Positions 47,201 to 60,700 of a stretch of 64,000 nucleotides of DNA are shown here, piece by piece. The position numbers were made by a program, and so were the translations under genes. This DNA is from Latrodectus hesperus. Taxonomy: Eukaryota > Arthropoda > Arachnida > Araneae > Theridiidae. Each line of letters opens with the position of its first letter. Position 1 is the first letter of the stretch. The stretch lies in contig CM075853.1 in the NCBI GenBank assembly GCA_037975125.1, positions 93,304,773-93,368,772 of the forward strand, read 5' to 3'. The notes below the pieces were generated by a model. It made no database searches and was not told the origin of the DNA. It saw only the letters and a list, made by a program, of their open reading frames with translations.

Positions 47201-50200
47201 TGTTACTTGAAAATGGAGAGGAAAAAACAATAAGGAAATCTGGGTATATCTTCTGAGTGATTAATAAAATTATGCAATATGACAGATCAGATTGTTGAGA
47301 AAACAATTAAATATATTTTCAGTGATTGCAATTGATAAGATCACATACGACAAAATGTGAACTTGTTGACTGAAGTCAAGTAATCATGAGATTCACCAGA
47401 CAAATAAAAGAATAACAAAATGTTTAACAGGATTTTTAAAAATTTGTTCAATACAAAAAAATGATTGAAGACCAGGACACTAACAATTTGGCTTGGTGAG
47501 CAGGAATTTTTTTCAGATAATGAATCACATTTGAAAGTTACAGTAGAAGAAATTTCTACTGTAACTTTGCATGTTTGTTGAAGTAAGGAATATTTCCAAA
47601 CACATACTTCAACAAACATGCATACAGGAAACTGAAACACAGCAGCTATCTCCCCATGGTTAGGATGAAATCGGGAACCGCTCATTCCAATGACCACAGA
47701 AGTTTATCACCCGGCTATGGTGGAGCTGCAGCATCCTGGTTGGTTAGGGCATTGCTCTCATTATCTGAAAGTAGTGGGTTGTAATCCTGACATAACTGAA
47801 GAGCCAACATGTTCACTGAAGACAGCTGTGGCATGTTAAATATGTTGTGGTTTCAATGTCTTCCATGTGAAATGATACCTCTGGGGAAGACAGGCCAAGT
47901 ATTAGGGAGTATTCTCTTTGGTACCTCTTCTAAATTAGGAAATTTTTAACAGCTGTTTCCATCTAACTGGTAGAGCCTAACTCAGAGCTAGCTACAAGGA
48001 AGCATGCTATTCAAGTAGCTCAGTAGCTTCACATCATATCCCATTAAGATCAGCAAAGTCAAGCATCATTTGCTGCAGGCAGTGATTAGGAGGCTGACCA
48101 TACTGTATTCTTTCTCACTGGGTTGCTGGAGCTATGTGGGTTGGGCACATGTCCACATTAATATGTGACATCCAAAGTCCTTCCACTGGTATGACATGGA
48201 TGTGGAGAGGAGGGTGAAGCTAAGGTGTGACATCGTCACATAACTGTTGTTCAAAATAACGAGGCATTCAGTGATGGGCGAGTATTCCAAATCTGTGTTA
48301 ACCTAAAGGTACAGTCCGGGGCTTGCCTACACCACTATGTATGTATGGTGAAACAATATGGTGCAATAGACATGATCTTTGTATAATTTTGATAATACCT
48401 TAATGAGTGAGTGATGGACATTGCTCTTCTGTGTTCTACATACTATTTGTTGGATAGGGTGCTAAGAAATTTTCAGGTTTATGTCCTTCAACATATCAAT
48501 GTGTCCCACAATCTATGAAAAATTCTCCCAGTAAACATAGGCAATTCAAATGCTTGTCTTCAGCTATTAGATTGTTCATTACACTGTATCAAAACATACA
48601 TGCGAAAGGCGCACTGTGACCTTTATTTTATACTGAACAAAATATTTTCTTAAGGAACGAAAGTTTTGAGGTTTGATCCCAATACCACCGAATTCTAAAT
48701 ATTTTAATAATGATAAATAAAAGAGAATAATTTATTTTCACCTTAAAATGGAAATGAAATCGTACTCTGTATAAAGAAATAAAATCTAAAGCATTTCCAA
48801 TATATTTATTTTCACCTCATATTCTTATTTAAATACTTTACATAATATAATTAAGAAATTGAAAAATCGAAAATATGATTTTATCAGCTAAAAATAAATT
48901 TAGATGTTTTCTTATTAGTATATAAATAGAACTTAATGACATAATTTAAACATAATGAAGTTAAATAACATAAATAAAGCTACAAAAGCAATTTCTAAGA
49001 AATAGATTGATTAAATCAATACTATTAAATAAAATATACATAGAATATTAAATAATTAAGAGAAATATTTGGCTATTACATTTACACACATCTCATAACT
49101 AATATATTTAAACATTTATCTGAATGTAGGAAAAATTTCTTTTATGATTGGGATTGCCAAAATAAATGCCTCAGCACACAGTAAAAAATATATAGAGATG
49201 ACTTCTAATAGTCAACTTCAATTTTTACAGTAGGCAACTTTTTAGTATGATCAGAAGCAGGAAACTCAGCTTTAGCATGCATAATAATGGCATTACATTT
49301 TATTTACATGTATATGAATTTTTTACTCCTAAGAAAATGAATAACAGTCTACACCTTCAAGTCTTTATAAAGATATTACTATATAATTTACTTGGATACA
49401 TCAGAAAACACAAGATGCCACAGTGGCCTGGTTAGTTAGGACATTTGTTCCTATAGTCAGAAAGCAGGGAGTTTGAAACCCAATCCAACAAAAGATCTGC
49501 TGTGTTCCCAAATGGTTCCAGGGCATGTTAAATGTCATGGTCATAATGTCCTCCATGTGTAATGATATATCCAAGAGTGGAAAACCAAATATTGGGGATC
49601 TTCTGCTTGGTTTCTGTTTCTAAATTATCAATACTCCTACCGGGCTGCTTCTATATAATCACTACAGTCTAACTCTGGGCTAGATAAAAAGGCATCATGC
49701 TGATGCAAGATCAGTAAGCATACACTGTTAATCCTCAACAATGCTTTCTGCCTCGTTTTCTAGAGAAAAGTATTCCCAACAATTACTTTTCAAATTTAGC
49801 AATTTACAAACGTTTTCTGAATTTCTTTATGTTTATGTTATTACTTTGAAATACTTTACACTTCCATTTATCCAGTTTTATTTAAATTGTTGATGATATG
49901 CAAATTCTCACACAAAAGGATTAATTAAAAGGAAATCTATCATTTAAAGTGAATTCTGGATAACTATAAAGATTCAAGACAAAGGAGGAGATTGAATACA
50001 TGGACTGTGGAATTTAAGATAACTTATTTGGTACTGTAATATTAAAATAATTGGAATAATATAAGAGTATTATATGAATCCATTATTATTTTACCACTTA
50101 TGCTAAAACAGCAAATATTTCACATAAATGTAAAAAATATATCATAAATGAATAGCATGCACCTAATTTTTGTTGAAAAACTTAATTTTAACAAAAACTA

Positions 50201-51670
50201 TATTTTTAAAGACAATTTTAGATTTTCCCAATAATACTGAGATTATTAAGTTGAAGATTTTTCATACAATGAAGACTATTATGACAATTTTGATAAAGTA
50301 TATAAATTCATGTTTTAGTAGCTTTATTATTTTACTTTGAAATACATTTACATTGAAAATGAATATTTTAAATTCTAAAATTTGTTCCATTCTCAAATTA
50401 ATAGTGTTAGATGTCTTTATTTCTTATATATGTAAAATAATAAGTATTTGGTATGCATTCTCAAAAATGGAATTTTTAACATGAGACAGTATATACAATT
50501 TCAAGTTTTTAACTTTTAAAATCAGGAAGCAGATATAATAAATAGAAGAACTCATCAGAAAAAAATAAGATTTCTAAAGTAGTCAAAATGAAATATTTTC
50601 ATAGAAAAAATTAATTAGAATTATTACTTTTCTTTATCTTCAAGTATTAATCGATTTAAGTAAGACTGTAACTCTATTTCTTCTGATATTCGTTTTTCTT
50701 CTAGGACTGTCCAGCGCTTCTTTTTAGCAACACGTAATTGACTAGCCATATCATCGCCAAAATTAAGTCTTTGATCTTTTGCAAAGTCACAAGCTAGAAG
50801 AAATGATTTTAAATAATAATGTGTAATTTTTGACAATAATGTGTAAAATTTCAAAAAAGTAACAAGCAATTGATAAATAGCAAATTAAATAATAAGTATA
50901 AATTATAAGAGAATAAATAATTATAATTTGATGATTAAATGATTAGGTATAAGGGGGGCTAGCTAAGTATTTTAGAAATAAAGGGTCAACAGGTTCAGGG
51001 TAGAAATAATTTTATTTTTAACCTACCCACAACACAGATTAGCATTAAAACAAATATTACAGTTACATTCAAAGAAGAGGGGCATTTGCTGCTAAAGTTC
51101 ATAAAGTCTTGGTCCTCACTAAAGAGTTCCACTGCAGAGCAGTAGAGGGCACACATTGGATGTAGGGAGAGGGGTGTGATAAAATTGTAATTTTCTATTA
51201 ATATGTTACTAAATCATGACAGCATCAACAAACAAAAATTTGATATAGAATTCAGATTGATTCTAATGTCATTCTTTGTGTTAACACCAAAACAAAGCAA
51301 CATTAATTTTCATTATTCCTGAGAATTATTTAAAACTGATAAAGCATATTTTGATAAAATCCTAGGGCAGAAATAGTGAACCTTTTTGAAATGTGCATCA
51401 AATTAGTCTATTTTTTTAGTACTAGCTCATGGATCACTTAATACCCATTTATATCAGAGTTAAGTTCAATAATTTTTAACTGAGTATTTTTTAAACTAAA
51501 CATCTTTAAAATTAAGTTGACTTAACAGGTAAAAATAAGCATAGTTTGACAATTTAAAAACTTTTTGAGGGGTCAAAAATTCTTAGGTGTTTAGTGCAAA
51601 TCACAATAAATGTTTGAATAAACAAGTAAAGAAAAAAATTGCATACAATATATATTATTAAATATTAATT

Positions 51671-51744
<74 letters not shown>

Positions 51745-54700
51745 ATTTATTATAAAGTATTTATTAAATACTTTATAATAAATCTGTTGCTGTTCAATTT
51801 CAGATAGTTTTTTAATATTAGGTCCATATTCATTAGCTTATGTATTTTATAGTTAATTCCCTATCAAGTCTATATCTATTAGAAGATTTTACAAAGTTCG
51901 TAAAAGAAGGCAACTTTTACAAAAATATGTTGATGAAACAGTATTAAAAAAGAATTAACAATTTTTTTATTGATATACAATTATTTGGTAAAAATTCCCA
52001 TACATTTAATACAATATTTTCAATTTTTACAATTCAAAACTCAATTAATTATATTTCTAAATAATCAATACTTAGCCATATAAATTCAGTCATCTCCATC
52101 GTTTCAAATTCTATTTTGTATGGATATAATAAAGTGAAATTTATTTTCCAAACTTTTAAATTGATTGAATCTCTCTCTCTTTTTTTTAAGCTTCTTTTAT
52201 TTCCTGTATAATTATTAAATATTTTTACATTCCATTTCCTTAAAGGTCAGCTGAGTTTGCAAAAATTGAGTTTTGAAAGAGTTTTTGTAATTGAGGAAAA
52301 TATTTCAGGGATTTTATTTCTAACTTTTTAATAAAGATGTCAAGCTTCATCATAAACATCATTAAAACAATTATTCCATGCCCTTGAAGTTTTCTATTCA
52401 GTTCATTAAAATGCAGAGTGAAGTTGCATAAAAACTTTAAATCATTTAACCAATTTATATTGAACAATTCATCAAAACTATTGTTTTTCAATTAAAAATT
52501 ATTTAATTTCTTTTAATAATGTTACAAAGAACGTGATTAAAACTAAGCCATCACATGTTGTATGTCAAAATTCTTGAATATATTGGTATTCAATTCTGAA
52601 AATGTGAATGCTATTTATTAAGAGCTCTTGTATTTAATTAGTTGATTATTTTCATTACAATTGACATTAAACTGAAAAATGTTTTTCAAACATGCTTCAC
52701 ACATAAAAATTGTTAGTAGTGTATTATACAATGAAATTCATTTAGAGAATGCAAAATATTTTGCTTAAGCTGTAGAACAAAAATCCAATGTTTTTCCTTA
52801 ACATACTAGATGCACTATTTTTACAGAAACTGTTTTCTGAAGGCCATTTCATTAAAGGCAATATCAAGACAGGTATACACTTCCCTTTCAATGTTATTAG
52901 TTTTATTAACTGTTCTTTCATTATATTTCCAGATTCATAGCAAGCAAAAACTGCTAATATATAACAAAAATAGTTGATTCTAAGAATCCTCAAGGTGATA
53001 TGTGCATTCAAGATGATGTTATTGATTCCATCAAATCTAGGTCTAGCATAAGAGTATCAAGAACAACAGACCTGTACATGATGCTTCACAAGGTGAAACA
53101 GAGAAGGGACGATACAATGTTACGGAAGTCTCTTTTTACAAACATAACCTTAGAAAAGTGGATTTTATCAGAAAAAATGCTTTAAATATGGTTATTTGTT
53201 TTGGTTTGTCAATTTTTTCAACAAACAAAATGTGAATAAAACTATACACTTTATTTGATACTTTGAAAACACTTTTACTTTACTTCAACAAACACATTTG
53301 TTGTCATTTGTTTAACTTTAGAACTGTAGTGATCAAACTGAAGGTAACAGACAGCACTTAAATTGTTTTTGTATTAATGCAGGGCTTGAAAAAAATAGAA
53401 TATAAATTATCCACACAAATTACATAATCTCGATAAAACTGCATAAACAAACGAATGGTTGCCAAACAATCGTGGGTCTGTGTTTGAACCACAGGTTATA
53501 GGTTTGCCATCATTGTCCTAGGACTAGTATGAGTTTGGCACAATTTCGAATTTTTGGACCTACAATACAATATTACAATTTTTGCTAGTTATCTCGCCTA
53601 CCTAAATTACACTGTAAGTGTCAAAATGTATCTAATCTAATATCAATTATTATTTCTAAAATATCTAAGTATTAACAACTTTATCTAATAGCAATAGTAT
53701 AAAATTATAATTCAAATTTAATGCATTAAATAAACTCTACAAAATTATCATTTTCTATCAAGATGCAAATTGGCAGCAGTAAAAAGAAATAGATGCGAAA
53801 AAACAAAAGAAAGTTTTTCTTCAAACATGAAATTGCTAACTATAAAGTATGCTCAAGTTAGAGTAAAATGCAAAGAATTGTAAAACATCAACTGTAAATA
53901 TTACAAAGAAATGTAAAAGAATAATTTTAAATATTCAGCCCAGTATTTATCAGTTATTTCTATTTTGATGACTATAAAACTGATGATTGGTTGAAGAATG
54001 TTGAGAGCAGAAATATCTGATGATGTAGCACAATGGTCATTGGAACTCAATAAATTATCAAAATTCTACCTTTTTGGACATATAAACTAGAAGTTTGCTA
54101 TTCAAGTTGAAGCTCAATTTAAAATATCAGGAATAATATCGGAAGAAACTAAATTCAATTACTTAGTTTCACAATTAGAACCAAATTATGTGGAAAACAT
54201 TTGGAACACACCGACTGATGGCTGAGTGGGTAGAGTTCCTGACTGAGCTGTGGGTCCCAGGTTCGAATCCCGGTTCGGGCATGGATGTTTCTTTTCTTTT
54301 CTGTTATCTCTGTCATTTCTTCTGTAATATTGTATGAATGTGGCCCACACTATAAACGGGTTTGTGGTGGTATGGTGCTGGTAACGCTACTCGCCTCCGT
54401 GTCTTGGTTCACAGGTGCCTCCTGGGTAACGATAAATAGTAGCAGTTTCTGGCCTTGTTGTGGCATGGGGTTCGTCACACAAGTGTGCCCGCCATTGGAA
54501 TAAAAAAACATTTGGGACATTGTGAATGGTGGTAGTTTAGACAAATTTACAGAAGCTAAAAATAGACTTTTAAATCTATTTCTGGAAAGTGTGAATGTTT
54601 AAATAAAGAGACAAATTACCAGTATTGAATTGAATAACATGAAAACTAGCCAACTTTTGCAAAAATTTTCATCTGTTGCTACAACTGTTTTAGAAAATCT

Positions 54701-57700
54701 GATTAAAACTTTGCAGCTAGAAAAATTAACAGAAACAATGAAAAACATATCATTAGTGAGTGAAGAAGGTATTTCAAAACTTGGTGTAATGGCAAATAAG
54801 ATCAAAGATATGATCCATCATCTGGAAGTTTTTGATGTACATGAGAAGAGAATGTCCAAATAAGCCAATAAAACATGATAAACTACTAGGCAGAATTCAG
54901 AACAACAAATAGCAATGTTTATCATTAAAAAGACCTCATACCAAGAATGAATTACTGAGTCCAGGCTGACATTGTCCATCAAGAGCTCACAATAAAGTTA
55001 ATGGAAAACATTTTATTTCCACTTTAAATTTGGAAATAAATGCAAGCCAAAAAAATAACAAGCATCATGCCAATGGAAAAAAAACATGTGAATGAAAGTC
55101 AGGAAAACTAGATGTGGCAACAACATCTCCTACAAATGTGAAGCATTGTCACAAATTTCATCTATTTGTTGATATTGAGGATGATGTAAACATAATTCCA
55201 ACATCATTTATAGATAAAGCCTTTTCCAATTTTAAATTATATGCTGCCAACAGTCCAGAAATTGAAACATACGGAATAAAATTCTCAATATGGATCTGGG
55301 TTTAAGTAGAAATTTTCTATTTTCGTTTATAAAAGCAATAGTAACTAAAAGAATATTAGGAGATAACTTTTTGAATAAAATTAACTTACTTACTGAACTC
55401 AAAAGTGAATGATTGATTGATGGACAAATTATGCTTTGTGTCAAAGTTAATGTTCTCCAATTTCTTTAAGTAATAGTATAAGCACATTAAATAAGTCAAA
55501 TAAATATTTCTAATATCCAGATATACTTAAGCTGAACTTGTCAATTAAAAAAAGCTGATGTTAAGCAATATATAATAACTGAAGAACAACATTATAAAAC
55601 TCATCAACATGACTCAAAACAGCAAAAAATTGCTAAAGAGGAATTTAAATTCATGTTAGACAATGATTTAATTTCCCTTATAAAAATCATAACGTTCAAG
55701 CCCATTATATTTGGCAATAAAAAAGAATGTTTCATATCGCCTGTGGGGTAATTAAAGGAAGTCAAATTCTAGAACATTGATCAAAAGATACCCAGTACTC
55801 GAAAGAATTAAGGATTTTCACCACATTTTAAAAGACAACAATTTTTTTACAAGACTGATCTGTTCAGAACATACTATCAAGTACCTATTGCAGAAGATAA
55901 ATGTAAAATATAATTATTGCCATTATAATGCCATTTGCTAAGTAAAAACTTAATGTAATGAGTTTCGGTTTAAAAAAATGCACCTGGTACCTTTTAAATA
56001 CTTATTTCTGAAGATTTTATATTTTACTTTTGTTCACATATATGAAGCATTAATAGCATCAAGTAAAGAAGAAAAGCATGGAAAGCACCTAAATTTAGTA
56101 TTTGAATGCTTAAATAAGTATGGCTTAAGAATAAATTTGTCAAAATCAACTCTTTTAAAGTAAAACGTAGAATATTTAGGGTATTTGATTACATCATAAG
56201 GTTTTCATCCACTAACTGAAAAAGTCAAAGCCATATTAAATTATAAAACACATTAAAGAATTTATGAATTAAAAACATTTCTTGACATGATCAATTTTTA
56301 CTGCTATTACTTAAAAGATACTGTAAAAATTTGCAAAGTTTGTTTATGGAATACCTATAAATTTACCTGGTGAATTTGTCACAGATAATTGCAATCATAC
56401 AACAACAGAGAAACATTCATAAATCATCTTAAAAAACAAATGGAATTCCTTAGACCAAGACCATCACAGCACAAAAAGTTTCTGTTCTCAAATACTTAAA
56501 AAAAATGCTCTCATGTATTTCTGAGAGTAGACAGAGTAAAGAAGTCACTTGAACCATCATATAAAGGGACATTTTTAGTGACTCAATGAACACTAAAATA
56601 TTTTAGTATTGAAATAAAATGAAGAGTCAATGTGACAATGACAGGTTAAAACTACCCATTATCCTGGCAAATGTGAATGAAGATCTGCCTTCTATAGAAA
56701 AAGATGCATAGAAAATAAATAATGAAAATGCACTTCCAAAACGTTTTCACGCTGGCTGAAAGAGTCAATCCAAATTCTAGCAAAATTTAAAGACTCTAAT
56801 GAACTCTATTATTATTGAAAAATTCTCTCAAGCATCATTTATTTTTACCAGAAGTTTACTCCTACTAATTGTAATTTTTTTAAAACACAACTTTGTCACT
56901 GGTGGGAGAGTATTGTAAGAGTCAAAATGTATCTAATATAACATTATTATTTCTGAAATATCAAAGTGTTAACAATTTTGTCTAATAGCAATAATATAAA
57001 ATTATAATTTAAATTTGTTACATTAAATGAACTTGACATAAATATCGTTATTTTTTTTCTATCAAGATGTGAGCTTGCAACAGTAGAAAGAGTTACATAA
57101 AACATCTTAAGAGTTACAAACAAATGTTTTTTTTCTAGTACAAAGTGCTAGGTATAAAGTATGTTTAAGCTATTGTAAAATGTAAATAATTGTAAAATAT
57201 AAATATTGTAAACAAACATAAAATAATAATTAAAAATAATCAGCTCAATAAAAGTATTTCTTAGTCATTTTTAATTTAGCAATTACAACATCATTTCCTA
57301 CAAAATGCGATTTTCAAAATTTCGATCGCATTTAAACATGAACTCTGCAATTTTGTGTTATTTTAAATTTTTTAAAAACAAATTTCACAAAGATTATATA
57401 TTAAAAAGCAAATATAAACTAAAAATCTGCAGTACACGGCAAGACAACTGAGCAATAAATCTGAATCATTAATATAAATAATGCCCATTTTTATAAAAAC
57501 TTGGAATTTAATTAAGTTGGCATTGGTACCCACTTTTAAAAACATCAGTGAGAATCCTATCTTGCCCAGGAGAGAACTGGGTAATGTAGTTAAATCAATA
57601 ATATAAATAAAATACTTTTTTATAAGAAAATTCAAGACTAAATATTACATTTCATAGTAAATAGAAATATATGTTAAATACTTTTACAAAATACTCAATA

Positions 57701-60700
57701 AGTTACATAAATTATAACATACAACAGCAAATTTAATAATTCATGAAGTAAAACTACACACCTAATCACTTACAGAAGAATTTTAAAAAATGCAAATTCA
57801 ATTTACCACTATCCTAATTATTCATAACCTATACACTAAAACTTTTTTTTTTTAAAAATAAGGGTGGGCACTTGGGTGACAAACCCTTTGCCACAACAAG
57901 GCCGGAAACTGCTACTCATTTGTCGTTACCCAGCGGGCACCTGTGAACCAAGTCACGGAGGTGAGTAGCATTACCTGCGTCATACCACCACAGACCCGTT
58001 TATAGGGCGGGCCACATTCATACATCAACACACAAGAAAGGACAGAGAAACACAGAGAGATAGTAACATCCATGCCCAAACCGGGATTCGAACACGGGAC
58101 CCACAGCTCAAGAGTCAGGAACGCTAACCACTCAGCCATTGGTCGGCTCACTAAAACTAAAATTCAGAATTTTCAATCTAATATCCTTTAAGAAGAAAAT
58201 AAAACTTCAAATATTTAAATTTCAGTTTCATACACTTTCAAATCAAAACAAATTCAAAGACTTAAATTTCAACCATAAATGAAAAATATATCAAGGGTTA
58301 GAAAAACTTCAAACAAATTTTGTGCATGTTCACATCAGGTTATATCATAAAATCATAAGAATACAATTTGATCAGTAAACCAGTTTGGTGCATTTATCAT
58401 TAAGCTAGGTCCTAGAATAAGGCTAACATTTTATTAGATCAAGAATAAATTGAACTTAAAGAAAAGAAAAAAAAAAAGAATTGCAAATTTTTACATCTGA
58501 CAAGACATATCTTAAGTCATATAAATTAAGTAGATTATAATTTATTTGGGCAGTAATACTGTTGTTTTATCCCTTGCTAATAAAAATATATACAGTTTTA
58601 AATAAATCATGTTACCAGATAATTCAAATCTAGACTTTGAAGAAATGCTTTTAAAAACTGAATGGTAACACGACTTTAAGAAACAAATGCAATAACATTT
58701 TATCAACCTCTGTTCATACCTCTTTGAAGGTATTTTATGGACTCATCGTAATTTTCCAGTTCTAATAGTGCTTGACCATAAAAAAAGTTCCCTTTCACTG
58801 AAGCACAATCCAGTTCTAAAGCACTTCGACAGTCTTGACATGCTAGATCATATTGATGTAATTTGAGATGGCACAGTGCTCTGTTAGTATAATAGGTAGG
58901 AACATGTGGATTCAGTATCTATAAAAATACAAGAAACACATTTCAATTGAATAAAACTATTTTACACAATACAGCATAGGAGAAAATGTTACACATTAAA
59001 GTATATTAGAATACAGTCGAAATGTTAGAAACAATTTTCTAATTCTGTTGGTTTTCTCAGTATCGAAATCATATGCTCTGTGAATTTTTTTAATGTTAAA
59101 ATAAAATGTTCTAACTGTGATATTAATAGTGATTCTTATTGGATGTGTTTTCTCCAATGTTAAGTACAAGATTTTCTATACTCTCTTTCTATGTTAATAT
59201 CAAACACTAATTCTGAAAAAAATTTTCCAATATTAAAAATATCTGCTTTTATACTGAGATAATAAAATCAAATATTCTTGATTGGTAATATTTTTTTCTT
59301 TCTGAAAGTCAATTCCACTCCCTTCTTAAAAATTGCATAAAATAAATTGATGTGTAAATTTGGAAAGTTAAAATTATTTTTTTAACTGAAATAAATGTTT
59401 TTTATCATACATTTTATAAATAAACAATTAAAATCAAATAATTGCATCATGAGATTGGTTTAGTTTATGAGAATAAAGTAAATGTTTTACTTAAAATTTT
59501 ATGAGACAATCTCCCTTGGTTGACAAAATTGCACACTGTTCTATAAACAAATACAACTTAATTAAGAAACAGTGATGACTTGGCATATATTTAATAAAAA
59601 AAGTTACATATTTCACATCAGCTACCATTCATAAATAATTACAATGAAATTAATTTTCATTTTTAGCTTTTAAGTTAAATGGATTTTTCCACAAATACTT
59701 ATAATAATTAATAACAATTTCTTCAGTCTATTTGGCTGATTTTTATGGTATGTACACCAATGCTCTTTCATATGTTGTGATATTAAGAATAATTAATGCA
59801 TGTTTCTAAAATAAGAAAATCTGAATGAAAACTTGTAAAATATTTTTGACAGCAAACTTAAAGTATTTAACAGCAAATGTTAACATACTCATAAGGATTA
59901 ATGAAAACTGTTTTTCAGAATAGAAAGTCTTTAGTTTGATTTGGTTTGTTTGTCAGTCAATGGTCATTTTTTGCACACAAGGGCTAATTAGACCGAGACC
60001 TACAGTTTAAAGTGTATTCCGAACCACTACAAACATCCTTGCCCAAGGTGGGATTCGAACCCACGAACTGTTGAACCAAAGGCCAGAGCGCTAACCATTC
60101 AGCTGCCAGCTCGGCTAGTTTGATAAAAGAACATTGAATAAAAGAGTTCTAAGGAAATGAAATTCAAAGATAATTATTTAGATAAAAATTGCAAAACATG
60201 GCAAAGATGTTCTATAGAGCAGATCCAAAGATAATTCAGTATATTGTTATTTAATAAAGGAGGCTTTGATAATTATTTGTAAAATAATGATTATAAAGCA
60301 CTCATTTTTGTCTTATGTCATTTTTCTCAGCTTATATCTAAATAAAAATAAAGTAAAAAGTTGATTCTTAAAAAATGTTGAAATGAGTTTTAGAACATAC
60401 AATAAAAAAATCTGCAGCATAATTAAGTAGTTGAGTTATAATTAAGCAGTAAATAATATAATAACTCAACACAATCATAAAATTCCTTATTTTAATAAAA
60501 AAAAGTTGCTTAAATGGAAAATATAAAAATAGCATTATACTGACAGGCTAAGCAATTGCATTCAATTCAATATTAAGTAAATGTCTCAAACAATTTATCC
60601 TTTTGTAGTGTAAAATAGAAATACTTGGCATTAGAACTGAACTCTTGCTTAAAATATCACAAATGATTTACCAAAGAAAAAACCATGTGTGTGTGTGTTT

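Larger units (their letters stand above)
53613..57285 (+). mobile_element. Decayed Ty3/gypsy LTR retrotransposon
   Basis: Two related direct repeats of about 360 bp (about 53613-53975 and 56914-57285) both begin TGTAAG-GTCAAAATGTATC, and similarity continues through TATCAAGATG and TAAAGTATG; these are the LTRs. Between them are short remnants of gag and pol in gag-to-pol order, all with stops and frame changes. LTRs with many differences from each other indicate an old insertion. It sits in STUB1 intron 2, antisense to the gene. A SINE has inserted into its gag region. Confidence 0.8.

Noticed and set aside
54211..54284. tRNA gene
   Set aside because: The A and B boxes are good, but a SINE body and target-site duplications show it is the head of a SINE. 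The same applies to the other tRNA-like heads.
54285..54544. Open frames on both strands near 54.3-54.5 kb, and a similar one near 57.9-58.1 kb
   Set aside because: They are translations of the family D SINE in different copies, not genes.
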